From NCBI RefSeq assembly GCF_028748145.1, contig NZ_CP118181.1, positions 1,364,211 to 1,428,210 of the forward strand: 64,000 nucleotides of DNA, given 5' to 3'. This document shows, in pieces, positions 17,977 through 26,619 of the stretch (position 1 is the stretch's first letter; the number at the start of each line of letters is the position of its first letter). This DNA is from Entomospira culicis. GTDB lineage: Bacteria; Spirochaetota; Spirochaetia; WRBN01. The translations under genes were made by a program, and so were the position numbers. The notes beneath the pieces are model-generated. The model made no database searches, was not told the DNA's origin, and saw nothing but the letters and a program-made list of their open reading frames with translations.

Positions 17977-18007
17977 AAAAAAAAGCCCTAGCATCCACAC
18001 TAGGGCT
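17977..18007 (-). terminator. Terminator of lon
   Basis: Read leftward, an 8-bp stem AGCCCTAG / CTAGGGCT is followed by eight T. It faces the AbgT terminator, whose stem shares the CCCTAG core. Confidence 0.9.
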
Positions 18008-18014
18008 CGCTATC

Positions 18015-20396
18015 CTACTCTTCACTAAAGAGTAGCTCGATCACCTTATCCATGCGATCGACAGGGTGAAAGAGGATATTCTCCTTCACATGCTCGGGAA
18101 TTTCTTGTAAATCCTTGGTGTTGGCCTTGGGGATAATCACCTCTTTAATTTTTAAGCGACGGGCAGCCAGGCTCTTCTCTTTAAGCCCACCAATGGCTAA
18201 GACATTACCCACCAAGCTTAATTCACCCGTCATCGCTAAACCCTTTTTCACCTGCTTACCTAGCGCCAAGCTAATCATGGCACTTGCCATGGTGATACCG
18301 GCACTAGGGCCATCTTTGGGCGTAGCACCTGCAGGGATATGTAAATGGATCGTATGCTTATCGAAGAAGTCGCGCTGGTCGCTATCTTTCCCTTTATTGG
18401 CAAGGTAGAGACGTGCGTAGGTGTAGGCGATTGTGGCCGACTCCTTCATCACATCACCCATCTGACCCGTAAGTTGTAAGCCACCTTTACCCGGTAGTGC
18501 GACGGCTTCAATCATAAGCGTATCACCGCCAAAGGCCGTCCATGCCAAGCCCACCACCATACCTGGACGGGTGATCTTTTTGGTCTCTTCATCTTTAAAC
18601 GGTGCGCGCTTAAGATAAATCTCCAAGCTAGATTCGGTGATCTTGATGGGCAACTCTTCCGCCTCGTTGAGCGCAACTTTTTTGGCTACTTTACGATGAA
18701 TACGGTCGATCAGTTGCTCGTAATGGCGCATACCCGCCTCTCTGGCGTAACCTAACGCAATCGCTTTCAAGGCACTGCGATCATAACGCACGTGCGTCTT
18801 ATCTAAACCGCTCTTCTTGAGGCTCTTGGGGATAATATAACGCTTGGCGATCTCGACCTTTTCATCTTCGGTGTAGCCCGATAAGCGAATCACCTCCATA
18901 CGGTCGAGGAGCGGATGCGGGATGGTATCGAGGGTGTTGGCCGTGGCGATAAACATCACATCCGAGAGATCGAAGGGAAGATCGAGGTAATTATCGCGAA
19001 AGGTAGCGTTCTGTTCAGGGTCGAGCACCTCAAGCAGAGCGCCTGCAGGATCGCCTTGGTAGCTAACCCCCAGCTTATCGATCTCGTCGATCATGAAGAC
19101 AGGGTTGCGCGACTTGACCACCTTCATCCCTTGAATAAACTTACCCGGCATTGCGCCTACGTAAGTGCGTCGATGCCCCTTAATTTCGGCCTCATCGCGC
19201 ATACCACCCACACTAAAACGAAAGAATTCGCGCCCCAAGGCACGGGCAATGCTACGCCCAATGCTCGTCTTACCGACACCGGGAGGGCCAACCAAACAGA
19301 TAATCGATCCTTTGGCATCTTGTTTAAGCTTGCGCACGGCAAGATACTCTAAAATACGCTCTTTGACATCCTCCAAGCCATAGTGATCTTCGTCCAAAAT
19401 TTGTCGACCTTTTGCCAAGTCAATCGCCTCGTTAAGCGTGGCGTGCCATGGCAAGGTGATAATTAAATCGAGGTAGTTGCGAATTACGCTATACTCCGAA
19501 GAGTTGGGCTCAATCATGGTGAATTTCTCTAACTCGCGCTCCACCTGCTCTTTAACCTCGCCTGTTAGTTCTAGCTTGGCAATTGCCTCGCGAAAACGCT
19601 CAACCTCCATACTCTTAGGATCGCCGTTATTCTCGCCCAACTCTGCTTTGATTGCTTTAAGTTCTTCGCGTAAAAAGTACTCGCGCTGGCTCTTTTCGAT
19701 ACGCTCGTTGAGCTGTTTGCTCACTTTTTGCTGGATGCGTGAGACCTCCTGTTCGCGCTTAATGAACATGAGGGCACGCTCAAGGCGCTCTTTGATGTCT
19801 AAAATTTCAACCATCTCTTGGAGCTTTTCACGATCGATATTGAGCATCGAGGTGATTACGTCGGCGATCTTACCGGGTTCGTCAATGTTGAGCATGTTGA
19901 GGCGAATCTCTTCATTAAAGAAGGGATTATTCTCGCTGACGCTCTTCATCTCTTGGAGAAGGGAGCGCACCATGGCTTTAAGTTCGTTGGAATTTTTATC
20001 GCCAATCTCATCCAAATACTTAACCGCCACGACAAAAGGCACCTCTTTACTGACAAACTTAACTACCCGAAAACGCTTCTGCGTGGCAATAAAGATATTG
20101 AGCGATCCATCAGGCAGGTTGACCTTCTTCATGATCTTTGCGACCACGCCCACCTCGTAAAAACTCTCCTTTGTCCTCGTCTCCTCGTGGCTCTCCTTAA
20201 CCAAAAGTAAACCAACAAAGCCCCCCGCCTCCTCGGCCAACTCCACCGCCCGCAAATCCGCCGGAGTATTAATCATCATCGGCAAAAATATCCCCGGAAA
20301 AATCGGCTTATTCAACAGGGCAATCACTGGTAACCGCATCGGCATCGCCAACTGCGCCGGAATCAAATTCTTCTCTTGCATATCATCTTCTTGCAT
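18015..20396 (-). CDS. lon: ATP-dependent protease Lon
   Basis: A 793-residue bacterial (LonA) protease. The order is an N-terminal substrate-binding domain (LPVIALLNKPIFPGIFLP), coiled-coil region, AAA+ module with Walker A GPPGVGKTS and Walker B VFMIDEIDK, and a C-terminal peptidase with the catalytic serine in PKDGPSAGITMA and lysine in GGLKEKSLAARR. It degrades misfolded and regulatory proteins in the cytoplasm. The first ATG (20396) lies 12 nt after GGAGGA; a second ATG five codons on is possible. It is transcribed alone, divergent from the M18 aminopeptidase gene. I see no obvious heat-shock (CIRCE) element upstream. Confidence 0.97.
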   Translation of the reverse strand: MQEDDMQEKNLIPAQLAMPMRLPVIALLNKPIFPGIFLPMMINTPADLRAVELAEEAGGFVGLLLVKESHEETRTKESFYEVGVVAKIMKKVNLPDGSLNIFIATQKRFRVVKFVSKEVPFVVAVKYLDEIGDKNSNELKAMVRSLLQEMKSVSENNPFFNEEIRLNMLNIDEPGKIADVITSMLNIDREKLQEMVEILDIKERLERALMFIKREQEVSRIQQKVSKQLNERIEKSQREYFLREELKAIKAELGENNGDPKSMEVERFREAIAKLELTGEVKEQVERELEKFTMIEPNSSEYSVIRNYLDLIITLPWHATLNEAIDLAKGRQILDEDHYGLEDVKERILEYLAVRKLKQDAKGSIICLVGPPGVGKTSIGRSIARALGREFFRFSVGGMRDEAEIKGHRRTYVGAMPGKFIQGMKVVKSRNPVFMIDEIDKLGVSYQGDPAGALLEVLDPEQNATFRDNYLDLPFDLSDVMFIATANTLDTIPHPLLDRMEVIRLSGYTEDEKVEIAKRYIIPKSLKKSGLDKTHVRYDRSALKAIALGYAREAGMRHYEQLIDRIHRKVAKKVALNEAEELPIKITESSLEIYLKRAPFKDEETKKITRPGMVVGLAWTAFGGDTLMIEAVALPGKGGLQLTGQMGDVMKESATIAYTYARLYLANKGKDSDQRDFFDKHTIHLHIPAGATPKDGPSAGITMASAMISLALGKQVKKGLAMTGELSLVGNVLAIGGLKEKSLAARRLKIKEVIIPKANTKDLQEIPEHVKENILFHPVDRMDKVIELLFSEE

Positions 20397-20517
20397 ACTA
20401 CTTACTTATCCTCCATCTTTTCTCATCGCTCTTTTCTACACCTAAAAGATAATACCCAAAAAGCCTCCAAGGCAAGCAATATTTTGGAAAAATCAGCATT
20501 TATATAGGTGAATTCAC

Positions 20518-20546
20518 TTGTATTGTTTGCATACATTTGGTATAAT
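20518..20546 (+). promoter_or_regulatory. Promoter of the M18-alr-serS operon
   Basis: TTGTAT (20518-20523), 17 bp, perfect TATAAT (20541-20546), 56 bp before the chosen start. Confidence 0.7.
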
Positions 20547-20602
20547 CTTAAAGAAAGATATGTCCATCCTAAGAGAACTGCAGGATGAAAAGGAGAAGAT
20601 CG

Positions 20603-22006
20603 ATGCAATTCGAGCGTCCTAAATTTAATCAATTCTTTGGTAAAAAAGAAGAAGTCGAAGCCGTTTTTTCATTCGCCAATCGCTACAAAACCTTCCTTAA
20701 CGTAGCCAAAACCGAACGCGAAAGCATTACCGAGGCGATCCGCCTTGCCCAAGAGGCAGGCTACGTGGATGCCACCAGCCTCACCAGCGTAAAGCCCGGC
20801 GATAAACTCTACATGGTCAATCGAGAGAAGAATTTAGCTCTCTTCCACATTGGCGAAAATCCCATTCATCAAGGCATCAACCTCGTCGCCAGCCATGTCG
20901 ATAGCCCTCGCCTCGACCTAAAGCCCATGCCTCTACAAGAAGATATCAATCTTGCCCTACTCAAGACACACTACTACGGTGGCATCAAAAAGTACCAATG
21001 GGTGAGTAAACCTCTCGCCATTCATGGTGTGGTGATCCTCAAAAATGGCAAAAAAGTAGAGATTGTTATCGGTGAAGAGAAGAGCGACCCCGTCTTTATG
21101 ATTCCCGACATTGAACCCCACCTCTCGCGCCATATCCAAAACGATCGTAAAGCAACCGAGACCATCAAGGGCGAAGAGATGCAACTCGTCGTCGGCTCCC
21201 TGCCACTCATTCAAGACGATAAACATAAAGGCGCGGTCAAAAAGGCCATCCTCAAGATCCTCAACGAAAAGTACGGGCTTGAAGAGGCTGACCTCTTTAG
21301 CGCCGAACTCTCCATCGTGCCTGCATCTAAAGCACGCGACGTTGGCTTCGACCGCTCGCTGATTGGTGCCTATGGTCATGACGACCGTAGCTGTGCCTTT
21401 ACCTCGCTTATCGGTCTACTAGAACAGACCAGCACACCTAAAAAAACCGCGATGGTCTTCCTTGCGGACAAAGAAGAGATCGGAAGCACCGGCTCTACGG
21501 GTATGCAGAGCGACTACTTTGTCTACGCGATGAGCAAAGTCTTAAAGATGAGCGGAAATTCCGCCAGCCCCCTTGATGTGCAAGAGATGCTCTGGAATTC
21601 TATCTGTATTAGTGCGGATGTAAAACCTGCGTTTGAGCCTATCTTTAGCTCGGTTTACGATGAATCTAATAGCGCGCGCCTTAATGGTGGGCCATCGATT
21701 ACCAAGTATACCGGTGCGCGTGGAAAATCTGGTGCAAGCGATGCCGATGCCGAACTCGTAGCGGGCTTACGCGCCCTCCTAAGTAGCGCTAATATCCCTT
21801 ATCAATGGGGCGCTAGCGGTAAAGTGGACGAAGGCGGCGGTGGAACTGTCGCTAAATTTGTAGCACATCGTGGAGTTCGCACCATCGATTTAGGGCTACC
21901 CATGCTCAGCATGCACGCGCCCTATGAGCTAGCCAGCAAGTTCGACGTGTACAGCTATTATCAAGCGATGAAAGCCTTCTTTAGTCAAGGCATCCAGATC
22001 GGATAG
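20603..22006 (+). CDS. M18-family aminopeptidase, copy 1
   Basis: A 467-residue zinc aminopeptidase of the M18 (aminopeptidase I) family. It shows the metal-ligand segments SHVDSPRLDLKPMPL, DKEEIGSTGSTGMQSDYF and a C-terminal MHAPYELASK, plus HYYGGIKKYQW. M18 enzymes form large dodecamers and remove N-terminal residues from short peptides, usually acidic or neutral ones. The ATG at 20603 has AAGGAGAAG at good spacing; the ATG at 20585 precedes that site. The next gene is a paralogue only 10 bp downstream. Confidence 0.93.
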   Translation: MQFERPKFNQFFGKKEEVEAVFSFANRYKTFLNVAKTERESITEAIRLAQEAGYVDATSLTSVKPGDKLYMVNREKNLALFHIGENPIHQGINLVASHVDSPRLDLKPMPLQEDINLALLKTHYYGGIKKYQWVSKPLAIHGVVILKNGKKVEIVIGEEKSDPVFMIPDIEPHLSRHIQNDRKATETIKGEEMQLVVGSLPLIQDDKHKGAVKKAILKILNEKYGLEEADLFSAELSIVPASKARDVGFDRSLIGAYGHDDRSCAFTSLIGLLEQTSTPKKTAMVFLADKEEIGSTGSTGMQSDYFVYAMSKVLKMSGNSASPLDVQEMLWNSICISADVKPAFEPIFSSVYDESNSARLNGGPSITKYTGARGKSGASDADAELVAGLRALLSSANIPYQWGASGKVDEGGGGTVAKFVAHRGVRTIDLGLPMLSMHAPYELASKFDVYSYYQAMKAFFSQGIQIG

Positions 22007-22016
22007 GAGGAGAGAG

Positions 22017-23417
22017 ATGAGTCACTTAACATTACGCAATATTGAGTATAGCGAAGCAAAGGTACAAGAGGCCTTTGGCTTTGCCGAAGGGTACAAAAAA
22101 TTTTCCAATGAGGTGAAAACCGAACGCGAAGCGGTGCGTTACTCCCAGCAACTTGCCGAATCAATGGGCTACAAGAATGGCTTTGAAGCGACCTCGGTCA
22201 AGGCAGGCGATAAGATCTACTTTATCAACCGCCACAAGAATATCGCACTCATCCACATTGGCAGTGAGAATATCCAAAAAGGTGTCAATATTGTCGCAGC
22301 CCACGTGGATGCCCCTCGCCTTGACCTCAAGCCCATGCCCCTCTACGAATCCGCCGACATGGCGCTCTTGCGCACGCACTACTATGGTGGTATTAAAAAG
22401 TATCAATGGGTCAATACTCCCCTTGCCTTGCATGGCGTGGTTGTCCTTAAAGATGGCACGACCAAGGAGATCCGTATCGGGTATGACGACGAAGATCCGA
22501 TCTTTGTTATCCCAGATATCCTCCCGCACCTTAGCGCCAATGTACAAAACGAGCGCAAAGCCACCGAGACCATCAAGGGCGAGGAGCTCCAGCTACTAGC
22601 AGGAAGCATGCCCAAAATTTCGTTAGATAATAGCAAAGAGCAAGCGAAACATCCCATCAAACTTGCGATTTTAGAACATCTACACACCCAATACGGCATG
22701 ACCGAAGAGGACTTTTGTAGTGCCGAAATCGAGGTGGTTCCCGCCCTTGAAGCGCAGGATATCGGTTTTGATCGTTCGATGATTGGCGCCTATGCGCACG
22801 ACGATCGGATGTGTAGCTATAGTGCTCTACAGGCGATCCTCAACCTTAAACACACACCCAAAAGAACTGCGATGGTCTTTCTTGCGGACAAAGAGGAGAT
22901 CGGGAGCACTGGCTCTACCGGCATGGAGAGCGACTTCTTTGTCTATGCTCTTGCCAAAACGGTAAAAGCGCTGGGCTTCTCCTACGACGCGACGCAGATG
23001 ATGGAGCTTCTGTGGAACTCCAAAGCCCTTAGTGCCGATGTGGATGTTGCGCTCAACCCCAACTTCAAAGGGGTGCATGACGAGAGCAACGCCCCCGTCA
23101 TCAACAAGGGTATCACCATCGCTAAGTACACGGGATCGGGTGGTAAGTACATGGGTAGTGAGGCAGACTCCGAATTTGTCGCGGCTCTACGTCAACTGCT
23201 TACCCAAAAAGGCATTCCGCATCAATTTGGCGAGATGGGTAAGATCGACGAAGGTGGCGGTGGTACGGTGGCGCAATTTCTTGCCCATCGTGGGGTGCAG
23301 GTGGTCGATTGCGGAGGCCCGGTTATGGGCATGCATGCGCCAATGGAGCTTATCAGTAAGATCGATCTCTTTAGCAACTACGAGACCTACCACATCTTTT
23401 TAGAGGAAGGATTATAG
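22017..23417 (+). CDS. M18-family aminopeptidase, copy 2
   Basis: A 466-residue paralogue of the preceding gene. The two are alike over their whole length and keep the same metal ligands (AHVDAPRLDLKPMPL, DKEEIGSTGSTGMESDFF, MHAPMELISK). A strong GGAGGAGAG site lies before the ATG. Tandem copies of the same length and fold suggest either two substrate preferences or a mixed complex. They sit upstream of alanine racemase, so they may supply amino acids, including L-alanine, to wall synthesis; that link is inference. Confidence 0.93.
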   Translation: MSHLTLRNIEYSEAKVQEAFGFAEGYKKFSNEVKTEREAVRYSQQLAESMGYKNGFEATSVKAGDKIYFINRHKNIALIHIGSENIQKGVNIVAAHVDAPRLDLKPMPLYESADMALLRTHYYGGIKKYQWVNTPLALHGVVVLKDGTTKEIRIGYDDEDPIFVIPDILPHLSANVQNERKATETIKGEELQLLAGSMPKISLDNSKEQAKHPIKLAILEHLHTQYGMTEEDFCSAEIEVVPALEAQDIGFDRSMIGAYAHDDRMCSYSALQAILNLKHTPKRTAMVFLADKEEIGSTGSTGMESDFFVYALAKTVKALGFSYDATQMMELLWNSKALSADVDVALNPNFKGVHDESNAPVINKGITIAKYTGSGGKYMGSEADSEFVAALRQLLTQKGIPHQFGEMGKIDEGGGGTVAQFLAHRGVQVVDCGGPVMGMHAPMELISKIDLFSNYETYHIFLEEGL

Positions 23418-23420
23418 ATA

Positions 23421-24536
23421 TTGTCCCCTAACCTCCCCACAGAGCTCACCTATCTGGAAATTCATTTAGATCACATCACCGCAAATGTGCAGACGCTACG
23501 ATCGCACATCGGTGGAGAGCGTCTTATCTGTGGGGTGGTGAAGGCCAATGCATATGGACATGGGTTGATCCCCGTCGCAAAACACCTTATAAACATCGGG
23601 GTGGAGTGGTTAGCAGTGGTCAGTTTACCCGATCTTATCGCCTTGCGCCAAGCTGGCATTACCCATCCAATCCTCCTGATGACCGTGGTTCATCCTGCCG
23701 ATCTCAACACCGCTATGCACTACCAAGCCACGCCGTTCATCAGCTCGATAGAAGAACTGCTTTACTGGCAAGCAGAGGCAAAACGTCTGCAACAGGGGCT
23801 CTCTTTTCACCTCAAAATGAACAGCCAGATGAATCGATTAGGCTTAGAGTCCGCCCAACTCGACGCATTTTTGCAACAGCTGAACCAAGAACCTTTCCTC
23901 AAACTCACGGGAGTAGCACTCCACTTTGCGCAAGCCGACACGCCGGATCTGCCTAACATGCAAGACGATATCGCCATGTTGATGCAGATAAAAGAGACGT
24001 TGGATGCGCGTTATCCCGATCTTGTTTATCATCTAGCGAGCTCTTTGGCCGTTAGGCACTACCCCCAGAGTGTAATCTCGATGATTCGCCCTGGTATTGC
24101 GCTCTATGGCTATGAGCTACCGCACCTAAAGCCCGCGCTCAGTTGGATTAGTCATATCATCCATATCCGACGCGTGCCAGCTCATACTCCCATCTCTTAT
24201 GGCGCGATCGAAGAGACCACCAAGGCATGCGACATCGCGGTGATTCCCGTGGGTTATGCCGATGGGTACCCTCGCGAATTTATCCACACGCCATATATCA
24301 TTATTAATGACAAACCCTATCCCCTTATTGGGCGCGTCTGCATGAACCAATTAATGGTCAATTTAGGCGAACATCATAATATCAAGCGCTTTGATAAGGT
24401 CTATCTCCTTCACCCAACACACTTTACTGCGCAGCATCTAGCAGAAGCTAGTGGTACGATTAGCTATCGTATTCTCACTGGGTTATCTCAACACTTGCCT
24501 CGAAGATACTCCTCGTCGTCGGCACAGGAGCAGTAA
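23421..24536 (+). CDS. alr: Alanine racemase
   Basis: A 371-residue PLP enzyme that makes D-alanine for peptidoglycan. The PLP-lysine motif is present near the N-terminus (GVVKANAYGHG) and the second catalytic base region reads PISYGAIEE, where most homologues have SYGRTW/Y; the tyrosine is kept. RPGIALYGYE and the end segment IGRVCMNQLMV are typical. The start is a TTG, 11 nt after GAGGAAGG and 3 nt after the upstream stop. Its own stop overlaps the next start (TAATG). Confidence 0.93.
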   Translation: MSPNLPTELTYLEIHLDHITANVQTLRSHIGGERLICGVVKANAYGHGLIPVAKHLINIGVEWLAVVSLPDLIALRQAGITHPILLMTVVHPADLNTAMHYQATPFISSIEELLYWQAEAKRLQQGLSFHLKMNSQMNRLGLESAQLDAFLQQLNQEPFLKLTGVALHFAQADTPDLPNMQDDIAMLMQIKETLDARYPDLVYHLASSLAVRHYPQSVISMIRPGIALYGYELPHLKPALSWISHIIHIRRVPAHTPISYGAIEETTKACDIAVIPVGYADGYPREFIHTPYIIINDKPYPLIGRVCMNQLMVNLGEHHNIKRFDKVYLLHPTHFTAQHLAEASGTISYRILTGLSQHLPRRYSSSSAQEQ

Positions 24537-24892
24537 TGGGATACGCAATCATTGTGCTATCCTTTGTTGTACTATTACGAAGGATAGAGCGAGGTAAATC
24601 CTCTTTATTTATCGTTAAATTACTCACCGCCTGCATCTGGTTTATCCTATCTACCATGATGCGCCATAGTTATCGTTGGCAGGAGAGCCAAGAGTGGCAG
24701 ATAAGCTACACGCTCTACTTTCTCTTGAGCGCCAGCGCCCTCTACTATGCCTCCCATATCATTTTGATGCAGTGGGCGCATCCGTGGCAAAAACGCCTTA
24801 ACAAACCGATGCTACGCACCCTGCTTTTTTATCTTTTACTGATGATGAGTTTACTTTTGTTTACAATAAAATTATTTATGGAGCACCTTTAA
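24536..24892 (+). CDS. Small hypothetical membrane protein
   Basis: A 118-residue protein with about three hydrophobic segments (near residues 2-14, 24-41 and 55-75) and a fourth at the C-terminus (about 92-113). I do not recognise the family. It overlaps alr by one base at the start (TAATG) and the methyltransferase gene in the same way at the end, so it is translated as part of the operon. The charged, tryptophan-containing segment RHSYRWQESQEWQ lies between the second and third helices. Confidence 0.7.
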   Translation: MGYAIIVLSFVVLLRRIERGKSSLFIVKLLTACIWFILSTMMRHSYRWQESQEWQISYTLYFLLSASALYYASHIILMQWAHPWQKRLNKPMLRTLLFYLLLMMSLLLFTIKLFMEHL

Positions 24893-26619
24893 TGGAAGAA
24901 TTTTTAACCAGCGCTCATGCAATTGAAGAGCGCATTCGTGCGAAGCATCCAGCTAACACCCTCTATTACGACAAAGAGAGCGAGAAGAACGCTCCGTTGT
25001 TACGGCTGGCCAAGCTCTTTGGCATTCCAAGCAAAGAGGTATCGCGCGAAGAGCTGAAAAGCTACGGTGCCTTTCATGTTGCCTTAAGCATTCCGCAGGA
25101 GAGCCTTAAAGGCGGAACACAGTGGCTTAAGCAACAGATCAAAACCTTGCGGGCGCTCCCCAAAGCTTCTATTTTACTGCTCGATAGCATTACCGACGTG
25201 CACAATATCGGTGCAATTTTACGTAGTAGCGCGCTCTTTGGGGTCGATTTGGTTATCTACCCCGAGCGTCGTTCGGCCTCAGGCGATCATGATATCGTCT
25301 CTCGCGTGAGCGCTGGTGGATCGGAAGTCGTCAATCACGGAGCAATCGTCAACCTCAATTACGCGATTGATCTGCTCAAGGAGAATGGTTTTTGGGTCTA
25401 CGGGGCGGATATGCAAGGCAGTAATATTCGTCAGCTAGGAGCAAGTCAGGGAAAAATTGCGCGCCATTTCGGTCTCGTCTTGGGCGCCGAGGGGAAGGGT
25501 ATTAGCCAGAAGGTAAAAGAGAATTGCGACGAAATATTGACAATTCCCACGAATCAGCGCCTCAATAGCCTCAACGTCTCGGTGGCCGCGGGCATCTTAC
25601 TCTACACGCTCCTTGGCGATCGATTACCCACCAACACCAAAATTAAACGACAAGAGATGCCACACACCCAACAGGAAGAGCACGCCGAACCTCACTATCC
25701 TCGCCAAAGAGAAGAATCCTCTTCGAACGACAATCCCTACAAAAAGGATCACTCAAGAGACTCAAACTTTCGCCCCAACCGTGATGACAACCCTTACAAA
25801 AAAGAACGCTCAAGAGACTCAAACTTTCGTCCCAACCGCGACGACAATCCCTACAAAAAGGAACGCTCAAGAGACTCAAACTTCCGTCCCAACCGCGATG
25901 ATAATCCCTACAAAAAAGAGCGCTCCAGAGACTCCAACTTTCGTCCCAACCGCGATGACAATCCCTACAAAAAAGAGCGCTCCAGAGACTCCAACTTTCG
26001 TCCCAACCGCGATGACAATCCCTACAAAAAGGAACGCTCCAGAGACTCAAACTTTCGTCCTAACCGCGACGACAATCCCTACAAAAAGGAACGCTCCAGA
26101 GACTCAAACTTTCGTCCTAACCGCGACGACAATCCCTACAAAAAGGAACGCTCCAGAGACTCAAACTTCCGTCCCAACCGCGACGACAATCCCTACAAAA
26201 AAGAACGCTCCAGAGACTCAAACTTTCGTCCCAACCGCGACGACAATCCCTACAAAAAGGAACGCTCCAGAGACTCCAACTTCCGTCCCAACCGCGACGA
26301 CAATCCCTACAAAAAAGAGCGCTCCAGAGACTCCAATTTTCGCCCCAACCGCGATGATAATCCCTACAACAAAGAACGCTCAAGAGACTCAAACTTTCGT
26401 CCTAACCGTGATGATAATCCCTACAAAAAAGAGCGCTCAAGAGACTCAAACTTCCGCCCCAACCGCGATGATAATCCCTACAAAAAGGAACGAAACAACC
26501 GAGAAGAGGCACAACGCCCTCCTCGCAGTATAAATAAAGAAGAAAGGAGAAAGCCTTATGATCAACCTGCATTTAATCAAAGAAAACCTCGAGGCGATCA
26601 AAGAAAACGTCAAAAATAG
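24892..26619 (+). CDS. TrmH/SpoU-family rRNA 2'-O-methyltransferase with a long repeat tail
   Basis: The first 245 residues are a SPOUT methyltransferase like RlmB/TrmH: an N-terminal substrate-binding part, then motif 1 (DSITDVHNIGAILRSSALFG), motif 2 (LVLGAEGKGIS) and motif 3 (NSLNVSVAAGILLY), which form the knot that binds S-adenosylmethionine. RlmB methylates G2251 of 23S rRNA; the exact target here is unproven. The remaining 330 residues are a disordered, basic tail made of 13 copies of a 19-residue unit (DDNPYKKERSRDSNFRPNR) plus a partial copy, then more R/K/P-rich sequence. Such a tail is not part of the normal family (about 250 residues) and probably binds RNA or ribosomes. The 3' end overlaps serS by 62 bp in another frame. 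Confidence 0.9.
   Translation: MEEFLTSAHAIEERIRAKHPANTLYYDKESEKNAPLLRLAKLFGIPSKEVSREELKSYGAFHVALSIPQESLKGGTQWLKQQIKTLRALPKASILLLDSITDVHNIGAILRSSALFGVDLVIYPERRSASGDHDIVSRVSAGGSEVVNHGAIVNLNYAIDLLKENGFWVYGADMQGSNIRQLGASQGKIARHFGLVLGAEGKGISQKVKENCDEILTIPTNQRLNSLNVSVAAGILLYTLLGDRLPTNTKIKRQEMPHTQQEEHAEPHYPRQREESSSNDNPYKKDHSRDSNFRPNRDDNPYKKERSRDSNFRPNRDDNPYKKERSRDSNFRPNRDDNPYKKERSRDSNFRPNRDDNPYKKERSRDSNFRPNRDDNPYKKERSRDSNFRPNRDDNPYKKERSRDSNFRPNRDDNPYKKERSRDSNFRPNRDDNPYKKERSRDSNFRPNRDDNPYKKERSRDSNFRPNRDDNPYKKERSRDSNFRPNRDDNPYNKERSRDSNFRPNRDDNPYKKERSRDSNFRPNRDDNPYKKERNNREEAQRPPRSINKEERRKPYDQPAFNQRKPRGDQRKRQK
25726..26487 (+). repeat. In-frame 57-bp tandem repeat (13 full units and a partial)
   Basis: The anchor AATCCCTAC or a close variant recurs every 57 bp from 25732 to 26473, giving 13 exact periods. 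Units differ mostly at third codon positions (for example GAC/GAT, CGT/CGC, TCA/TCC), so the peptide is nearly constant: one unit has N for the second K, and the first unit reads KDH instead of KER. As 57 is a multiple of three, gain or loss of units keeps the frame. The repeat also leaves other frames open on both strands. Confidence 0.97.

Noticed and set aside
19477-20210. Frames of 227 and 130 codons antisense to lon
   Set aside because: They are shadows of a highly conserved coding gene.
25726-26487. CRISPR-like regular repeats
   Set aside because: Units are contiguous with no spacers and encode a constant peptide; no cas genes are nearby.
25613-26533. A 306-codon frame, and antisense frames, through the repeat array
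   Set aside because: They are open only because the 57-bp unit is a multiple of three. They have no start signals, and the TrmH frame shows the silent-site variation expected of the real one.
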